The position numbers and the translations under genes are program-made. A DNA stretch of 64,000 bases from Paenirhizobium daejeonense (GTDB taxonomy: Bacteria > Pseudomonadota > Alphaproteobacteria > Rhizobiales > Rhizobiaceae): positions 62,001-126,000 of the forward strand of contig NZ_JACLAL010000006.1 in NCBI RefSeq assembly GCF_014280875.1, in the 5' to 3' direction. Positions 56,734-64,000 of this stretch are shown here, piece by piece (position 1 is the stretch's first letter; each line of letters begins with the position of its first letter). The notes beneath the pieces are model-generated. The model did no database searches. It saw nothing but the letters and a program-made list of their open reading frames with translations, and was not told where the DNA came from.

Positions 56734-58707
56734 TCAGGCTTTTCGTCTCAACATGAGCATCAGGAAGGGGGCGCCGACCAGTGCGGAGACCAGTCCTGCC
56801 GGTATGGCGTAAGGGTAGACCACCGTGCGCCCCGCCCAGTCTGCCAGCACCATCAGTCCGCCGCCGATCGCAGCCGCACCCGCCATCTGGGGAAATGCCC
56901 GGACAAGGCCAGCCTCGCGAGCCAGATGCGGCCCCATCAGGCCAATGAAGCTTAGCGGGCCTACACTCAGTGTCGCCGCGGCACTCAGCAGTCCGGCAAG
57001 GCCGAACAGCACCAGCCTGGACGGTGTAAGCGGCAGGCCGAGGGCAGTTGCCGCTTGTGGGCCGAGCGGCAGGATATCCAGCCAGCGCCGCGTCGAGAAC
57101 GCCGCACCAATCAGGATGACCCCGGCGACCGAGACCGTGATCGCCGTGACGCCATCGACATTGTAGGTCGAGCCGCTCATCCACCGCATCAGGAACAGGG
57201 ACCGGGGATCGCCGCTCGCCGTCAGGATGCCGACGATGGCATCGACCATGGCGCTGAGCGCAATACCGGCGAGCAGAACCCTTTCCGGGGCGATACCTGA
57301 GCGGATGGCGAAGGCGAAGATCACCGCAAGAACGACCAATGCCCCGAAAGCGGCAAAGCCGAGCTGGCTCGCAAGGCCCGGAGCGGCGATCGCAAAGACG
57401 GCGATGGTCACGCCGAAGGTGGCGCCGGCGCTGATGCCGAGAACTTCAGGGCTTGCCATCTCGTTGCCGGTGAGGCGCTGCAGGATAACACCCGCAACGG
57501 CGAGCATGGCGCCGGAAGCGAGTGCTGCGAAGACCTTTGGCGTTCTCAGCCCCAGGATCTCGCTTGCGATGGAGGCATCGGGCAGGGCCCAGGCTCCGTC
57601 GATCGCACGGCCGAAGAAGAGGCCGACCAGCACGGCCAGCATGACGGCCGTAAGTGCCAGAAGGAGCGCCTTGGGGCCGATGGCCAGCCTGCCGGCTTGC
57701 CTTGCGCGTCCCTGCAGGATCCTGTGGCGGGTTTTCAGCCGCGGTAAGAGCAGGAGAAGCAGGGGCGAACCGAATACCGCCGTCACCGCTCCCGTCGGCA
57801 GGAAGTCGGCCGTGGCCCCCGCCAGATATTGTACGGCCCCGTCGGCAAACCACAGGAGCGATGCACCTATCAGGGTCGACCATACGAGAATTTCGACCGG
57901 ACGTCTTGCGCCGGAAAGTCTGGCGATGGTGGGAGCGACCAGACCGATGAAACCGATGACGCCGACGGCGCTGGTGACGAAGGCCGCAAGCGTGACGGCT
58001 GCGGCAACGGCAAGGAAGCGTAGCTGGGCGATGCGCAGGCCAAGAGCGGATGCGCCGGCTTCGCCAAGCTCCAGCAGGGAGAGCGGCCGGATGATCAGCG
58101 CTGAAAGCAGTGCAACTGCGCCGATCTTGGGCAGCAGCGAAAGCGGAATGGACCAGCTTTGCTGGGAGAGGGACCCGGAGCCCCAGATGAACAGGCTGAC
58201 GAGATAGCGTTCGTTGAGCAGCATCAGGATCGCCGAGAGCGCGCCGCACCAGAGACTGATGACGAGGCCCGAGAGCACAAGCGAGAAGGGGGAGAAGCCC
58301 CGGCGCGCGCCGAGCAGGAAGACGAGCGCTGCGGCAATTCCGCTTCCGGCGATGGCGACCAGATCGCGGCCGAAACCGAGCAGAGCAGGAAAAAAGAGAG
58401 TCGCGATCGCCAGTGCCAGATTTGCACCGGCCGAAATGCCGAGTGTTGTCGGCGAAGCCAGAGGATTACGCAGCACTTGCTGGAAGAGCGCGCCGGAAAG
58501 CGCAAGTGCCGCGCCGGAAAGCAGTGCGGTCGCCATGCGGGGCAGGGTGGAATAGAGTAGCACCATGCGGGTAACATCATAGCCGGCTGCCGGTGCGGCG
58601 TCGAGGGCGGGCGCGACCTGCAGCCAGGCGATGGCTGCCGCCAGCACTATCATTGCAAGCGTTACGATCGCCGGCCCGAGGGAAAGTCTCGTGGATGTCC
58701 CGGTCAT
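56734..58707 (-). CDS. fhuB: Fe(3+)-hydroxamate ABC transporter permease FhuB (fused dimer)
   Basis: Inner-membrane channel for ferric hydroxamates. The 657-residue protein is a tandem fusion of two FecCD-type permease halves (about 1-330 and 340-657), each with some ten spans and a conserved loop: LRNPLASPTTLGISAGANLA in half one and TGNEMASPEVLGISAGATFG in half two. Such fusion is diagnostic of FhuB as opposed to FecC/FecD. The frame is open to 58833, but ATG 58707 overlaps the fhuD stop by four bases and fits the family start. Last gene of fhuC-fhuD-fhuB. Confidence 0.94.
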   Translation of the reverse strand: MTGTSTRLSLGPAIVTLAMIVLAAAIAWLQVAPALDAAPAAGYDVTRMVLLYSTLPRMATALLSGAALALSGALFQQVLRNPLASPTTLGISAGANLALAIATLFFPALLGFGRDLVAIAGSGIAAALVFLLGARRGFSPFSLVLSGLVISLWCGALSAILMLLNERYLVSLFIWGSGSLSQQSWSIPLSLLPKIGAVALLSALIIRPLSLLELGEAGASALGLRIAQLRFLAVAAAVTLAAFVTSAVGVIGFIGLVAPTIARLSGARRPVEILVWSTLIGASLLWFADGAVQYLAGATADFLPTGAVTAVFGSPLLLLLLPRLKTRHRILQGRARQAGRLAIGPKALLLALTAVMLAVLVGLFFGRAIDGAWALPDASIASEILGLRTPKVFAALASGAMLAVAGVILQRLTGNEMASPEVLGISAGATFGVTIAVFAIAAPGLASQLGFAAFGALVVLAVIFAFAIRSGIAPERVLLAGIALSAMVDAIVGILTASGDPRSLFLMRWMSGSTYNVDGVTAITVSVAGVILIGAAFSTRRWLDILPLGPQAATALGLPLTPSRLVLFGLAGLLSAAATLSVGPLSFIGLMGPHLAREAGLVRAFPQMAGAAAIGGGLMVLADWAGRTVVYPYAIPAGLVSALVGAPFLMLMLRRKA

Positions 58708-59624
58708 GAGCCGGATTCCAGTTCGCTGGTTATGATCGAGGCGAAGCGTATGGCTTCGTTGACCATGCCGAACATCAGGGCAGGGGGCACGATCGAGAAA
58801 TGTCCGGGTCGGGCAAAGGGCAGGGCCCGCCATAGCGGACTCTGGTCGATTTTCGGCAGGACGTCTCCGGGAAGCGGTTCGAAGGCGATCAGCCGTGCCT
58901 GTCGATCGGTCACGCGCGACAATTCCTCTATGCCGATGGTCTGGAAACCCCAGTAGTTAGACTTCTCTTTCCAGGCGTTCTCGATGCCGATCTTTTGCAA
59001 CACGTTATCAAACAGGCCCGGCGCTCCATAGATGCGGGCGTGGCGGGCATCCATGAAATTGACCAGTGCAAGAGGAGGGGGCGACAGCGGTTCGAGCCTG
59101 CGGCGGCACTCGGCGAAGAAAGTGTCCGCAGCCACGAGGTAACGCTCGCCCTCCCCGGTCCGGTCAATGGCCGCAGCCAATTTACGGGTGGCCGCGATGG
59201 TGGCCGGCAGGATTTCCCCGCCTTCAGGGGTGTAGATCTCCAGACGCAGCACCGGCGCCACCGCTTCCAGTTTGGGAAGCAGTGCGTCGAGATAAGGCGT
59301 GGTGAGGATCAGATCGGGCTTCAGCTCGGTGAGAATCTCGAAGTTGACCTCCCAGGAGCTGCCGAGGTCGATGACGCCCGCCGGCATCCTCGGTTCGACC
59401 ACCCATTTGTCCCAGTCGGCGAGCGAGGCCACCGCAGCCGGCGTGACGCCGAGCGACAGCATGGTCGAGGCCAGGCCGTAGTCAAGGCTGACGATCTTCG
59501 TCGGTACGCCTTCTGCCCGGGCAGGCAATGTTGCCAGCTGGGCAGGCAGGGCCGCGGCGCCCGCCATCATCTTCAGCAGCGCCCGCCGCCGCACCCCGCG
59601 CCGGCCGTGATCGTCAGGAGACAT
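58704..59624 (-). CDS. fhuD: Iron-siderophore ABC transporter substrate-binding protein FhuD
   Basis: Periplasmic type III binding protein carrying ferric hydroxamate from the receptor to FhuBC. The 306-residue product starts with a signal containing RRRALLKMMAGAA, which looks like a twin-arginine export signal, with cleavage near ARA-EG. The mature part has TKIVSLDYGLASTMLSLGV and two lobes joined by a long helix. The start overlaps fhuC by 11 bases and the stop overlaps fhuB by four, so the three are translationally coupled. Confidence 0.92.
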   Translation of the reverse strand: MSPDDHGRRGVRRRALLKMMAGAAALPAQLATLPARAEGVPTKIVSLDYGLASTMLSLGVTPAAVASLADWDKWVVEPRMPAGVIDLGSSWEVNFEILTELKPDLILTTPYLDALLPKLEAVAPVLRLEIYTPEGGEILPATIAATRKLAAAIDRTGEGERYLVAADTFFAECRRRLEPLSPPPLALVNFMDARHARIYGAPGLFDNVLQKIGIENAWKEKSNYWGFQTIGIEELSRVTDRQARLIAFEPLPGDVLPKIDQSPLWRALPFARPGHFSIVPPALMFGMVNEAIRFASIITSELESGS

Positions 59625-60429
59625 AGGCGAGCGGTATGCTGAGCGCCGGATGGGGCATCACGTCCATGGCGATGCCGTAGATGTTTTCCAGCGCGTCGCG
59701 CTGCAGGATCTCGGCGGGCGTGCCGCTTGCGGCGACGATGCCGCCCTTGAGCGCATGGATGCGGTCGCAGAAACGGGCGGCCATGTTGATGTCATGCAAC
59801 ACGATGACCACGCTCAGGCCCTTTTCGCGCGAAAGACGGCGAACGAGCGAGAGCACTTCCATCTGATGGGCGATATCCAGCGCCGAGGTCGGCTCATCCA
59901 GCAACAGGCATTCGCTGTCCTGCGCCACCAGCATGGCGATCCAGGCGCGCTGCCGTTCTCCACCCGACAGCGTTTCGACCAGCCGGTCGGCGAAGGGGTC
60001 GAGATGGGTGAGCGCCAGCGCTTCCTCGACCTTCTGGCGGTCGCGATCAGTAAAGCGACCCAGTGCGCCGTGCCAGGGGTAACGTCCGCAGGCCACCAGT
60101 TCGCGCACTGTCATGCCGGCGCCGGCGCCGACATCCTGCGGCAGATAGGCGACGGAGCGGGAAAACGCGCGTGCGTCGAAGGACGAGGTGGGCCGTCCGC
60201 CATAATAGACCGCGCCGGAATTTTGGCCCTGCTGGCGGGCGATGATCTTCAGGAGCGTCGACTTGCCGGAGCCGTTGTGACCCACGAGTGCGGTGATCTC
60301 GCCCGCGGCAAAATCCAGCGACACATCCTTCAGGATGGCGCGTCCTTCGAGGGTGAGCCCGACGCCTTCGACACGGAAGGCCTGGCTGGATCGGTCCGCG
60401 CCGTCGACCGGCCTCTGGTTCTTCGTCAT
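59614..60429 (-). CDS. fhuC: Iron-siderophore ABC transporter ATP-binding protein FhuC
   Basis: ATPase of the ferric hydroxamate importer. The 271-residue protein has Walker A GHNGSGKST (residues 50-58), the signature LSGGERQRAWIAM near 155, Walker B CLLLDEPTSALD near 173 and the switch histidine in VIVLHDINMAARF near 210. First gene of the leftward fhuCDB operon. An exact RirA-type TGA-N9-TCA element lies 53 bases upstream of its start. Confidence 0.94.
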   Translation of the reverse strand: MTKNQRPVDGADRSSQAFRVEGVGLTLEGRAILKDVSLDFAAGEITALVGHNGSGKSTLLKIIARQQGQNSGAVYYGGRPTSSFDARAFSRSVAYLPQDVGAGAGMTVRELVACGRYPWHGALGRFTDRDRQKVEEALALTHLDPFADRLVETLSGGERQRAWIAMLVAQDSECLLLDEPTSALDIAHQMEVLSLVRRLSREKGLSVVIVLHDINMAARFCDRIHALKGGIVAASGTPAEILQRDALENIYGIAMDVMPHPALSIPLAYVS

Positions 60430-60481
60430 GTTCCGCTCCTTCGCACCTGCGCAACATCGGTTGTCACTGCGTTACTAAATA

Positions 60482-60496
60482 TGATAATTGCGATCA
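60482..60496. promoter_or_regulatory. RirA-type iron-responsive operator between fhuC and araC
   Basis: TGATAATTGCGATCA is an exact TGA-N9-TCA match, the iron-rhodo box recognised by RirA in Rhizobiaceae. It lies 53 bases before fhuC and 71 bases before the AraC gene, placed to repress both under iron-replete conditions. The motif is seen; RirA control is inferred. Confidence 0.75.
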
Positions 60497-60566
60497 AGTA
60501 TATCTTTCCAACAACGTCATCGGCTCGAGGTGCCGCCTTACCCGGGTCTGCCTTACGAGGAGCGGA

Positions 60567-61451
60567 ATGAGTTATCTGCCCCGCATGAACAATCGCATCG
60601 ATGGCTTTTCGGTCATTCAGGGATTTCACCGCCGCTACTGGGACGGCATGGTCGCCGATCTCTGGAATGTCGACTGCGCGCCGGAAGCCGGCGGTTATTA
60701 TGTCGGGAGTGATCCGCGGCTTTTCGCCGTTCTCGATGCCCAGTTCGGCGCGGACGGCGATTTCAGCATGGCGGAACTCGGGACTGTTCCGCTGACCGCG
60801 TGCCAGCGACGTGCTATATCCTTCATTCCGGCTGGTATGGAGATGCGCACGGAAATGCGTGGCATCCGTTTCCTGCGCCATCTCGACCTGCATTTCGATA
60901 TCGACGGGCTGACCCGGCGTTTCGGCGAGGATCTGCCTCCGCAGACACTGGAGGAGCCGCGGTTCCTTTGCGACGAGGCGCGCCTGCTTGCGCTTGCGGA
61001 CCTGATTGCCGCCGAGTGCGCCGCGCCCGATCCCCTGCATGGTCTCTATGGCGACGGGTTGACGCTGGCCCTCCTGATCGACGTCCTGAAGATCGGCGCT
61101 ATCGTCGAGCGGCAGCGCTCCAAGCTCGCCGCCTGGCAATTGCGGAAAGCGACAGAGTTCATCGAGGAGCATTGCCTGCGCGCCATTCGTCTGGACGAGC
61201 TTGCGGCGCTGACCGGGTTGTCGCCCTCCCATTTCAGCCATGCCTTCAAGGCGTCCACCGGACTGCCGCCCCATCGCTGGCAGATGAAGGTCCGCATGGT
61301 GCGGGTCAAGGAATTCCTGCGCCGGCGTGACATGTCTTTGACCGCGGTTGCCGCCGAGACGGGCTTTGCCGATCCGGCGCATTTCGCCCGCGTCTTCCGT
61401 CGTCAGGTCGGCGTATCCCCGTCCATCTGGCGCAAGGCCAACCTCGATTGA
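60567..61451 (+). CDS. AraC-family regulator of the siderophore uptake island
   Basis: A 294-residue transcription regulator. The N-terminal 180 residues are an effector domain without a recognised cupin signature. The C-terminal AraC/XylS domain (about 190-292) has two helix-turn-helix motifs: RLDELAALTGLSPSHFSHAF, and SLTAVAAETGFADPAHFARV followed by FRRQVGVSPS. GAGGAGCGG precedes the ATG. Sitting between fhuC and a TonB receptor it probably activates them when ferric siderophore is present, like RhrA or PchR. Candidate operator repeats lie just after the gene (61480-61518). Confidence 0.88.
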   Translation: MSYLPRMNNRIDGFSVIQGFHRRYWDGMVADLWNVDCAPEAGGYYVGSDPRLFAVLDAQFGADGDFSMAELGTVPLTACQRRAISFIPAGMEMRTEMRGIRFLRHLDLHFDIDGLTRRFGEDLPPQTLEEPRFLCDEARLLALADLIAAECAAPDPLHGLYGDGLTLALLIDVLKIGAIVERQRSKLAAWQLRKATEFIEEHCLRAIRLDELAALTGLSPSHFSHAFKASTGLPPHRWQMKVRMVRVKEFLRRRDMSLTAVAAETGFADPAHFARVFRRQVGVSPSIWRKANLD

Positions 61452-61479
61452 GGATGAGCACCGGTCCGTCGGCCGAAGT

Positions 61480-61518
61480 TTGACCAAATACGGTCAAGAG
61501 TGAGCAGGAACGGACAAG
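61480..61518 (+). promoter_or_regulatory. Candidate AraC-type operator upstream of the second receptor
   Basis: Two near-identical nonamers, ACGGTCAAG at 61490 and ACGGACAAG at 61510, are direct repeats with exactly 20-base spacing, so they face the same side of the helix. A perfect inverted repeat TTGACC/GGTCAA (61480-61497) overlaps the first copy. The array lies about 100-130 bases before the receptor start. AraC-family activators bind such direct repeats; the adjacent AraC gene is the obvious candidate. Confidence 0.55.
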
Positions 61519-61533
61519 CGGGACACATAATCC

Positions 61534-61548
61534 TGATATAAAAACTCA
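61534..61548. promoter_or_regulatory. RirA-type iron-responsive operator upstream of the second receptor
   Basis: TGATATAAAAACTCA is an exact TGA-N9-TCA match, 65 bases before the receptor ATG and 15 bases downstream of the AraC-type repeats. The inner TATAAAA could overlap a promoter -10 region, which would suit repression. Confidence 0.7.
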
Positions 61549-61613
61549 TCTTATTTTCGACACACTATTCCATCCGGCCGGTTGCAGGACCAGCCGGTGA
61601 AGCGGGGTACATA

Positions 61614-63791
61614 ATGCGCAGAAACACGGGATACCGCTCGATGAGCAAGGCTTGGCGTGCGGGGGCAGCGCTGGCGATACTGTTCTCACCGGCAGCAGCC
61701 GCAGCCCAGGATGCGGGCACGACACTTCAGACCATCGTTGTCCAGGGCAAGCAGGAAAGCGCGACCGGTCCGGTGGATGGTTATGCTGCAAGCAGTTCCT
61801 CGACGGGTTCCAAGGTCGATACGCCGATTGCCGAAATCCCGCAGTCGGTGTCCGTCGTCGGTCGCGAGGAACTGGACGATCGCGGCGTCACCAACAAGGT
61901 CGATGAAGCCCTTCGCTATACCGCCGGCGTTTTCGCCGAGCCCTTCGGCGTCGATCCGGATACCGACTGGATCTATATCCGCGGTTTCGATGCGACGCAG
62001 ACGGGCGTGTTTCTCGATGGCCTCAGCCTTTATTCGTATGGCTTCGGCGGTTTCCAGATGGACCCGTTCTTCCTGGAGCGTGTCGAGGTGCTGAAGGGAC
62101 CGGCTTCCGTTCTCTATGGTGCGTCGAACCCCGGCGGTCTCGTCAACATGGTCGGCAAGCGGGCGCTGGACGAAAAACTGCTCTACACCGAAACCGGCAT
62201 CAACAGTGACGGCAATGCCTTCTTCGGCTTCGATGCGGGCGATGTACTGCAGGAAGGTGCGTTCAGCTATCGCCTGACCGGCAAGATCGCCGGTGGCGAT
62301 CAGTATACCGATTATTCCGAGGATTTCCGCGGTGGGATCATGCCGCAATTCACCTGGAAGCCGGATGAATCCACCAGGCTCAACGTCTACGGTTTCTACT
62401 CCGCGCTCGATCAGGTGCATGTGGGCAACGGCTTTTACCCTTACGTCGGCACGGTGGTCGATGCTCCCTTTGGCAAGATCGACCCGAAGTCCTTTTACGG
62501 CGAGCCGGATATCGACCATGGCGAATACCAGCAGACCATGATCGGCTATGAGGTCGAGCATGAGCTGGACAGCGGCTGGAAGCTTTCGCAGAACGCCCGC
62601 TACGCTCATCTCAACAAGTATGAGAACGCGCCCTACACCTACGGCTATTACGATTCTTCGACCGGCACCGGCTATCTCGAAGAACCGGCCGGCCCTGACT
62701 ACGAGTTCTACCGTATCGGTTTCGAAGGCAAATCCAAGGTCGACAGCTTCGTCGTCGACAACCGGATCAATGGCGAATTCGCAACCGGCGGATTGGACCA
62801 CGACCTGACTGTTGGCCTCGATTACAAGTATTACCGTCTCGATCATGAGCAGGCCTGCTGCGGCTCGACGCCGATCGGCGTAACGGACCCGGTCTATGGC
62901 GCAGCGCAGGGCACCAACTTTGTCTATCTCGACCAGGTGCTGACCCAGCAGCAGGTCGGCATCTATGCGCAGGACCAGATCAAGTTCGGCGGCGGCTTCA
63001 TCGCCACGCTCAATGGCCGCTACGACTTCGTGAAGACGGAATCGGATGCCACCGTCGGTTACTCCTATGATGCCGACGACAAGGCGGCGAGTGGCCGTAT
63101 CGGTCTTGCCTACGAGTTCGCCAACGGCTTCACGCCCTATGCCAGCGCCTCGACCTTCTTCAATCCCGTGATCGGTTCCAGCGCCACCGCGCCGATCAAG
63201 CCGGAAGAAGGCTATCAGGTCGAGGGCGGCTTCAAGTACGAGCCGACCGCATTCGAAGGCCTGTTCACGGCGTCGGTCTTCCATCTGGTCAAGCAGAACT
63301 GGACCGTTACCGATCCGGCCACCTTCCTGCAGTCGCAGATCGGCGAAGTCACCTCCACCGGCATCGAACTCGAAGCCAAGGTGCAGATTGCCGACGACTG
63401 GAAGGCGACGGCGGCCTTCACCTGGCAGGATCTTGAGATGACCGAGCATGCCGATCCGACCCTGGTCGGCAACAGCCCCTACCTCATTCCGGCCGTCACC
63501 GCTTCGGCCTGGCTCGATTACACGGTGCCGACTGGCGTTCTCGAAGGCCTGAGCGTTGGCGCAGGTCTGCGTTACCAGGGAGAATCCTGGGCGGATTATG
63601 CCAATACTCTCAAGGTGCCGGACGCATTGCTCGCCGATGCGGCCATCCGCTACGAGAAGGACGGCTGGGGTCTGTCGCTCAATGTCGCGAACCTGTTCGA
63701 CAAGGAATATGTCAAGGGTTGCCAGGGCACGTTGACCTGCGGTTATGGCGAGGGACGTACCTTCACGCTGAAGCTCAGCAAGACCTGGTAA
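61614..63791 (+). CDS. TonB-dependent siderophore receptor, second copy
   Basis: A 725-residue outer-membrane ferric-siderophore receptor. It has a signal peptide (cleavage near AAAAAQ-DA, about residue 32), a TonB box region LQTIVVQG, a plug domain with VVGREELDDRG and SNPGGLVNMVGKR, and a 22-strand barrel ending in tryptophan (KLSKTW). Two cysteines near the end (GCQGTLTCGYG) again suggest the ferrichrome-type family. It is related to the receptor at 53750 but clearly different in sequence, so two ligands are likely. ATG 61641 is an alternative start giving a shorter signal peptide. Followed by a terminator. Confidence 0.9.
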   Translation: MRRNTGYRSMSKAWRAGAALAILFSPAAAAAQDAGTTLQTIVVQGKQESATGPVDGYAASSSSTGSKVDTPIAEIPQSVSVVGREELDDRGVTNKVDEALRYTAGVFAEPFGVDPDTDWIYIRGFDATQTGVFLDGLSLYSYGFGGFQMDPFFLERVEVLKGPASVLYGASNPGGLVNMVGKRALDEKLLYTETGINSDGNAFFGFDAGDVLQEGAFSYRLTGKIAGGDQYTDYSEDFRGGIMPQFTWKPDESTRLNVYGFYSALDQVHVGNGFYPYVGTVVDAPFGKIDPKSFYGEPDIDHGEYQQTMIGYEVEHELDSGWKLSQNARYAHLNKYENAPYTYGYYDSSTGTGYLEEPAGPDYEFYRIGFEGKSKVDSFVVDNRINGEFATGGLDHDLTVGLDYKYYRLDHEQACCGSTPIGVTDPVYGAAQGTNFVYLDQVLTQQQVGIYAQDQIKFGGGFIATLNGRYDFVKTESDATVGYSYDADDKAASGRIGLAYEFANGFTPYASASTFFNPVIGSSATAPIKPEEGYQVEGGFKYEPTAFEGLFTASVFHLVKQNWTVTDPATFLQSQIGEVTSTGIELEAKVQIADDWKATAAFTWQDLEMTEHADPTLVGNSPYLIPAVTASAWLDYTVPTGVLEGLSVGAGLRYQGESWADYANTLKVPDALLADAAIRYEKDGWGLSLNVANLFDKEYVKGCQGTLTCGYGEGRTFTLKLSKTW

Positions 63792-63822
63792 CACAGGCCT
63801 GCCGACTGAATGGCTTCAGAAA

Positions 63823-63854
63823 GCCGCCGGGACCGATCGGTTCCGGCGGTTTTC
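63823..63854. terminator. Terminator after the second receptor
   Basis: Stem CCGCCGG/CCGGCGG (63824-63830 with 63843-63849) extended inward by ACC/GGT around a GATC loop, followed by TTTT. Convergent with the minus-strand gene at the right edge. Confidence 0.88.
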
Positions 63855-63881
63855 CTTCTTGCGGGTATTGCGGTTGAGAGT

Positions 63882-64000
63882 TCAGCGCCACAAGCCGCGC
63901 ATGCGGGCGCCGACGTCGATCCGCTTCTGCCGCTCGCCCTGCCCTGCCTGCGCTTCGCCAGCGGTGGCCAGCGGCCAGCTCACCTTCTCGAAATATTGCA
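63882..64000 (-). CDS. C-terminal fragment of an unidentified gene (5' end outside window)
   Basis: A minus-strand frame open from the right edge to a TGA at 63882-63884, giving about 39 C-terminal residues that end GARMRGLWR. The visible part includes YFEKVSWPLATAGEAQAGQG and is rich in charged residues, with no hydrophobic segment. It is supported by the frame, the lack of any other gene, and the shared terminator. I cannot assign a family. Confidence 0.5.
   Translation of the reverse strand, partial: QYFEKVSWPLATAGEAQAGQGERQKRIDVGARMRGLWR

Noticed and set aside
61686..63794. 702-codon minus-strand frame opposite the second TonB receptor
   Set aside because: Antisense shadow of a clear receptor gene with no recognisable domain. 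The similar 755-codon frame at 47697-49964 was rejected for the same reason.
1..64000. tRNA, rRNA, CRISPR, insertion sequences, prophage, toxin-antitoxin or defence genes
   Set aside because: None was seen on either strand. The window reads as ordinary core chromosome.

Overview
The window is a piece of the main chromosome of an alphaproteobacterium of the Rhizobiaceae (Rhizobium, Agrobacterium, Ensifer or Shinella type). The evidence is the gene order hemE-hemJ-rho-mnmE-mnmG-rsmG-parA-parB-holA, which in this family lies next to the chromosome origin; a DUF1013/TrcR protein; the giant NAD-glutamate dehydrogenase; the Agrobacterium-type gbpR/chvE-gguABC sugar locus; and RirA-type iron operators. 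Coding density is high, the DNA is GC-rich, and nearly all of it is core metabolism. I see no rRNA, tRNA, CRISPR array, insertion sequence, phage or plasmid gene.

Layout. 1-8454 (+): haem genes hemE (cut by the left edge) and hemJ, the transcription terminator Rho, the tRNA/rRNA modification genes mnmE, mnmG and rsmG, and the partition genes parA and parB, with two parS sites embedded in the same cluster. 8499-12695 (-): leuS-lptE-holA as one tight operon. 12886-18591: yggS, a propionyl-CoA synthetase and an acetyl-CoA synthetase, with trcR in the opposite direction between the two ligases. 18649-19760 (-): a secreted Excalibur mini-protein, a secreted SNase-type nuclease and SdhAF4. 19875-25868 (+): htpX, rsmB, a heparinase II/III protein and purH. 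25922-32182 (-): a UMF1-family permease and the ~1,590-residue glutamate dehydrogenase. 32385-41584: pyridoxal kinase, beta-carbonic anhydrase, a membrane diguanylate cyclase, a lytic transglycosylase, asd with a possible 39-codon ORF in front of it, an MHS-type MFS permease with a large extracytoplasmic insert, a GNAT acetyltransferase and DUF2794.

41685-53594 is a sugar catabolic block. The LysR regulator GbpR diverges from chvE-gguA-gguB (ABC uptake of galactose, arabinose and glucose) and gguC, followed by a sugar-acid dehydratase, galactose/arabinose dehydrogenase, alpha-ketoglutaric semialdehyde dehydrogenase, KDGal kinase and KDPGal aldolase. Together these encode an oxidative route for galactose (De Ley-Doudoroff) and for arabinose (Weimberg type) sharing enzymes. 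No lactonase gene is visible. A strong terminator-like hairpin between chvE and gguA probably sets a high binding-protein to transporter ratio.

53750-63791 is a hydroxamate-type siderophore uptake island: a TonB-dependent receptor and a FhuF reductase (+), fhuC-fhuD-fhuB (-), an AraC regulator (+) and a second receptor (+). Two exact TGA-N9-TCA (RirA/IRO) sites lie in front of fhuC/araC and the second receptor, and the second receptor also carries 20-bp-spaced direct repeats typical of AraC operators. The right edge cuts the 3' end of an unidentified minus-strand gene.
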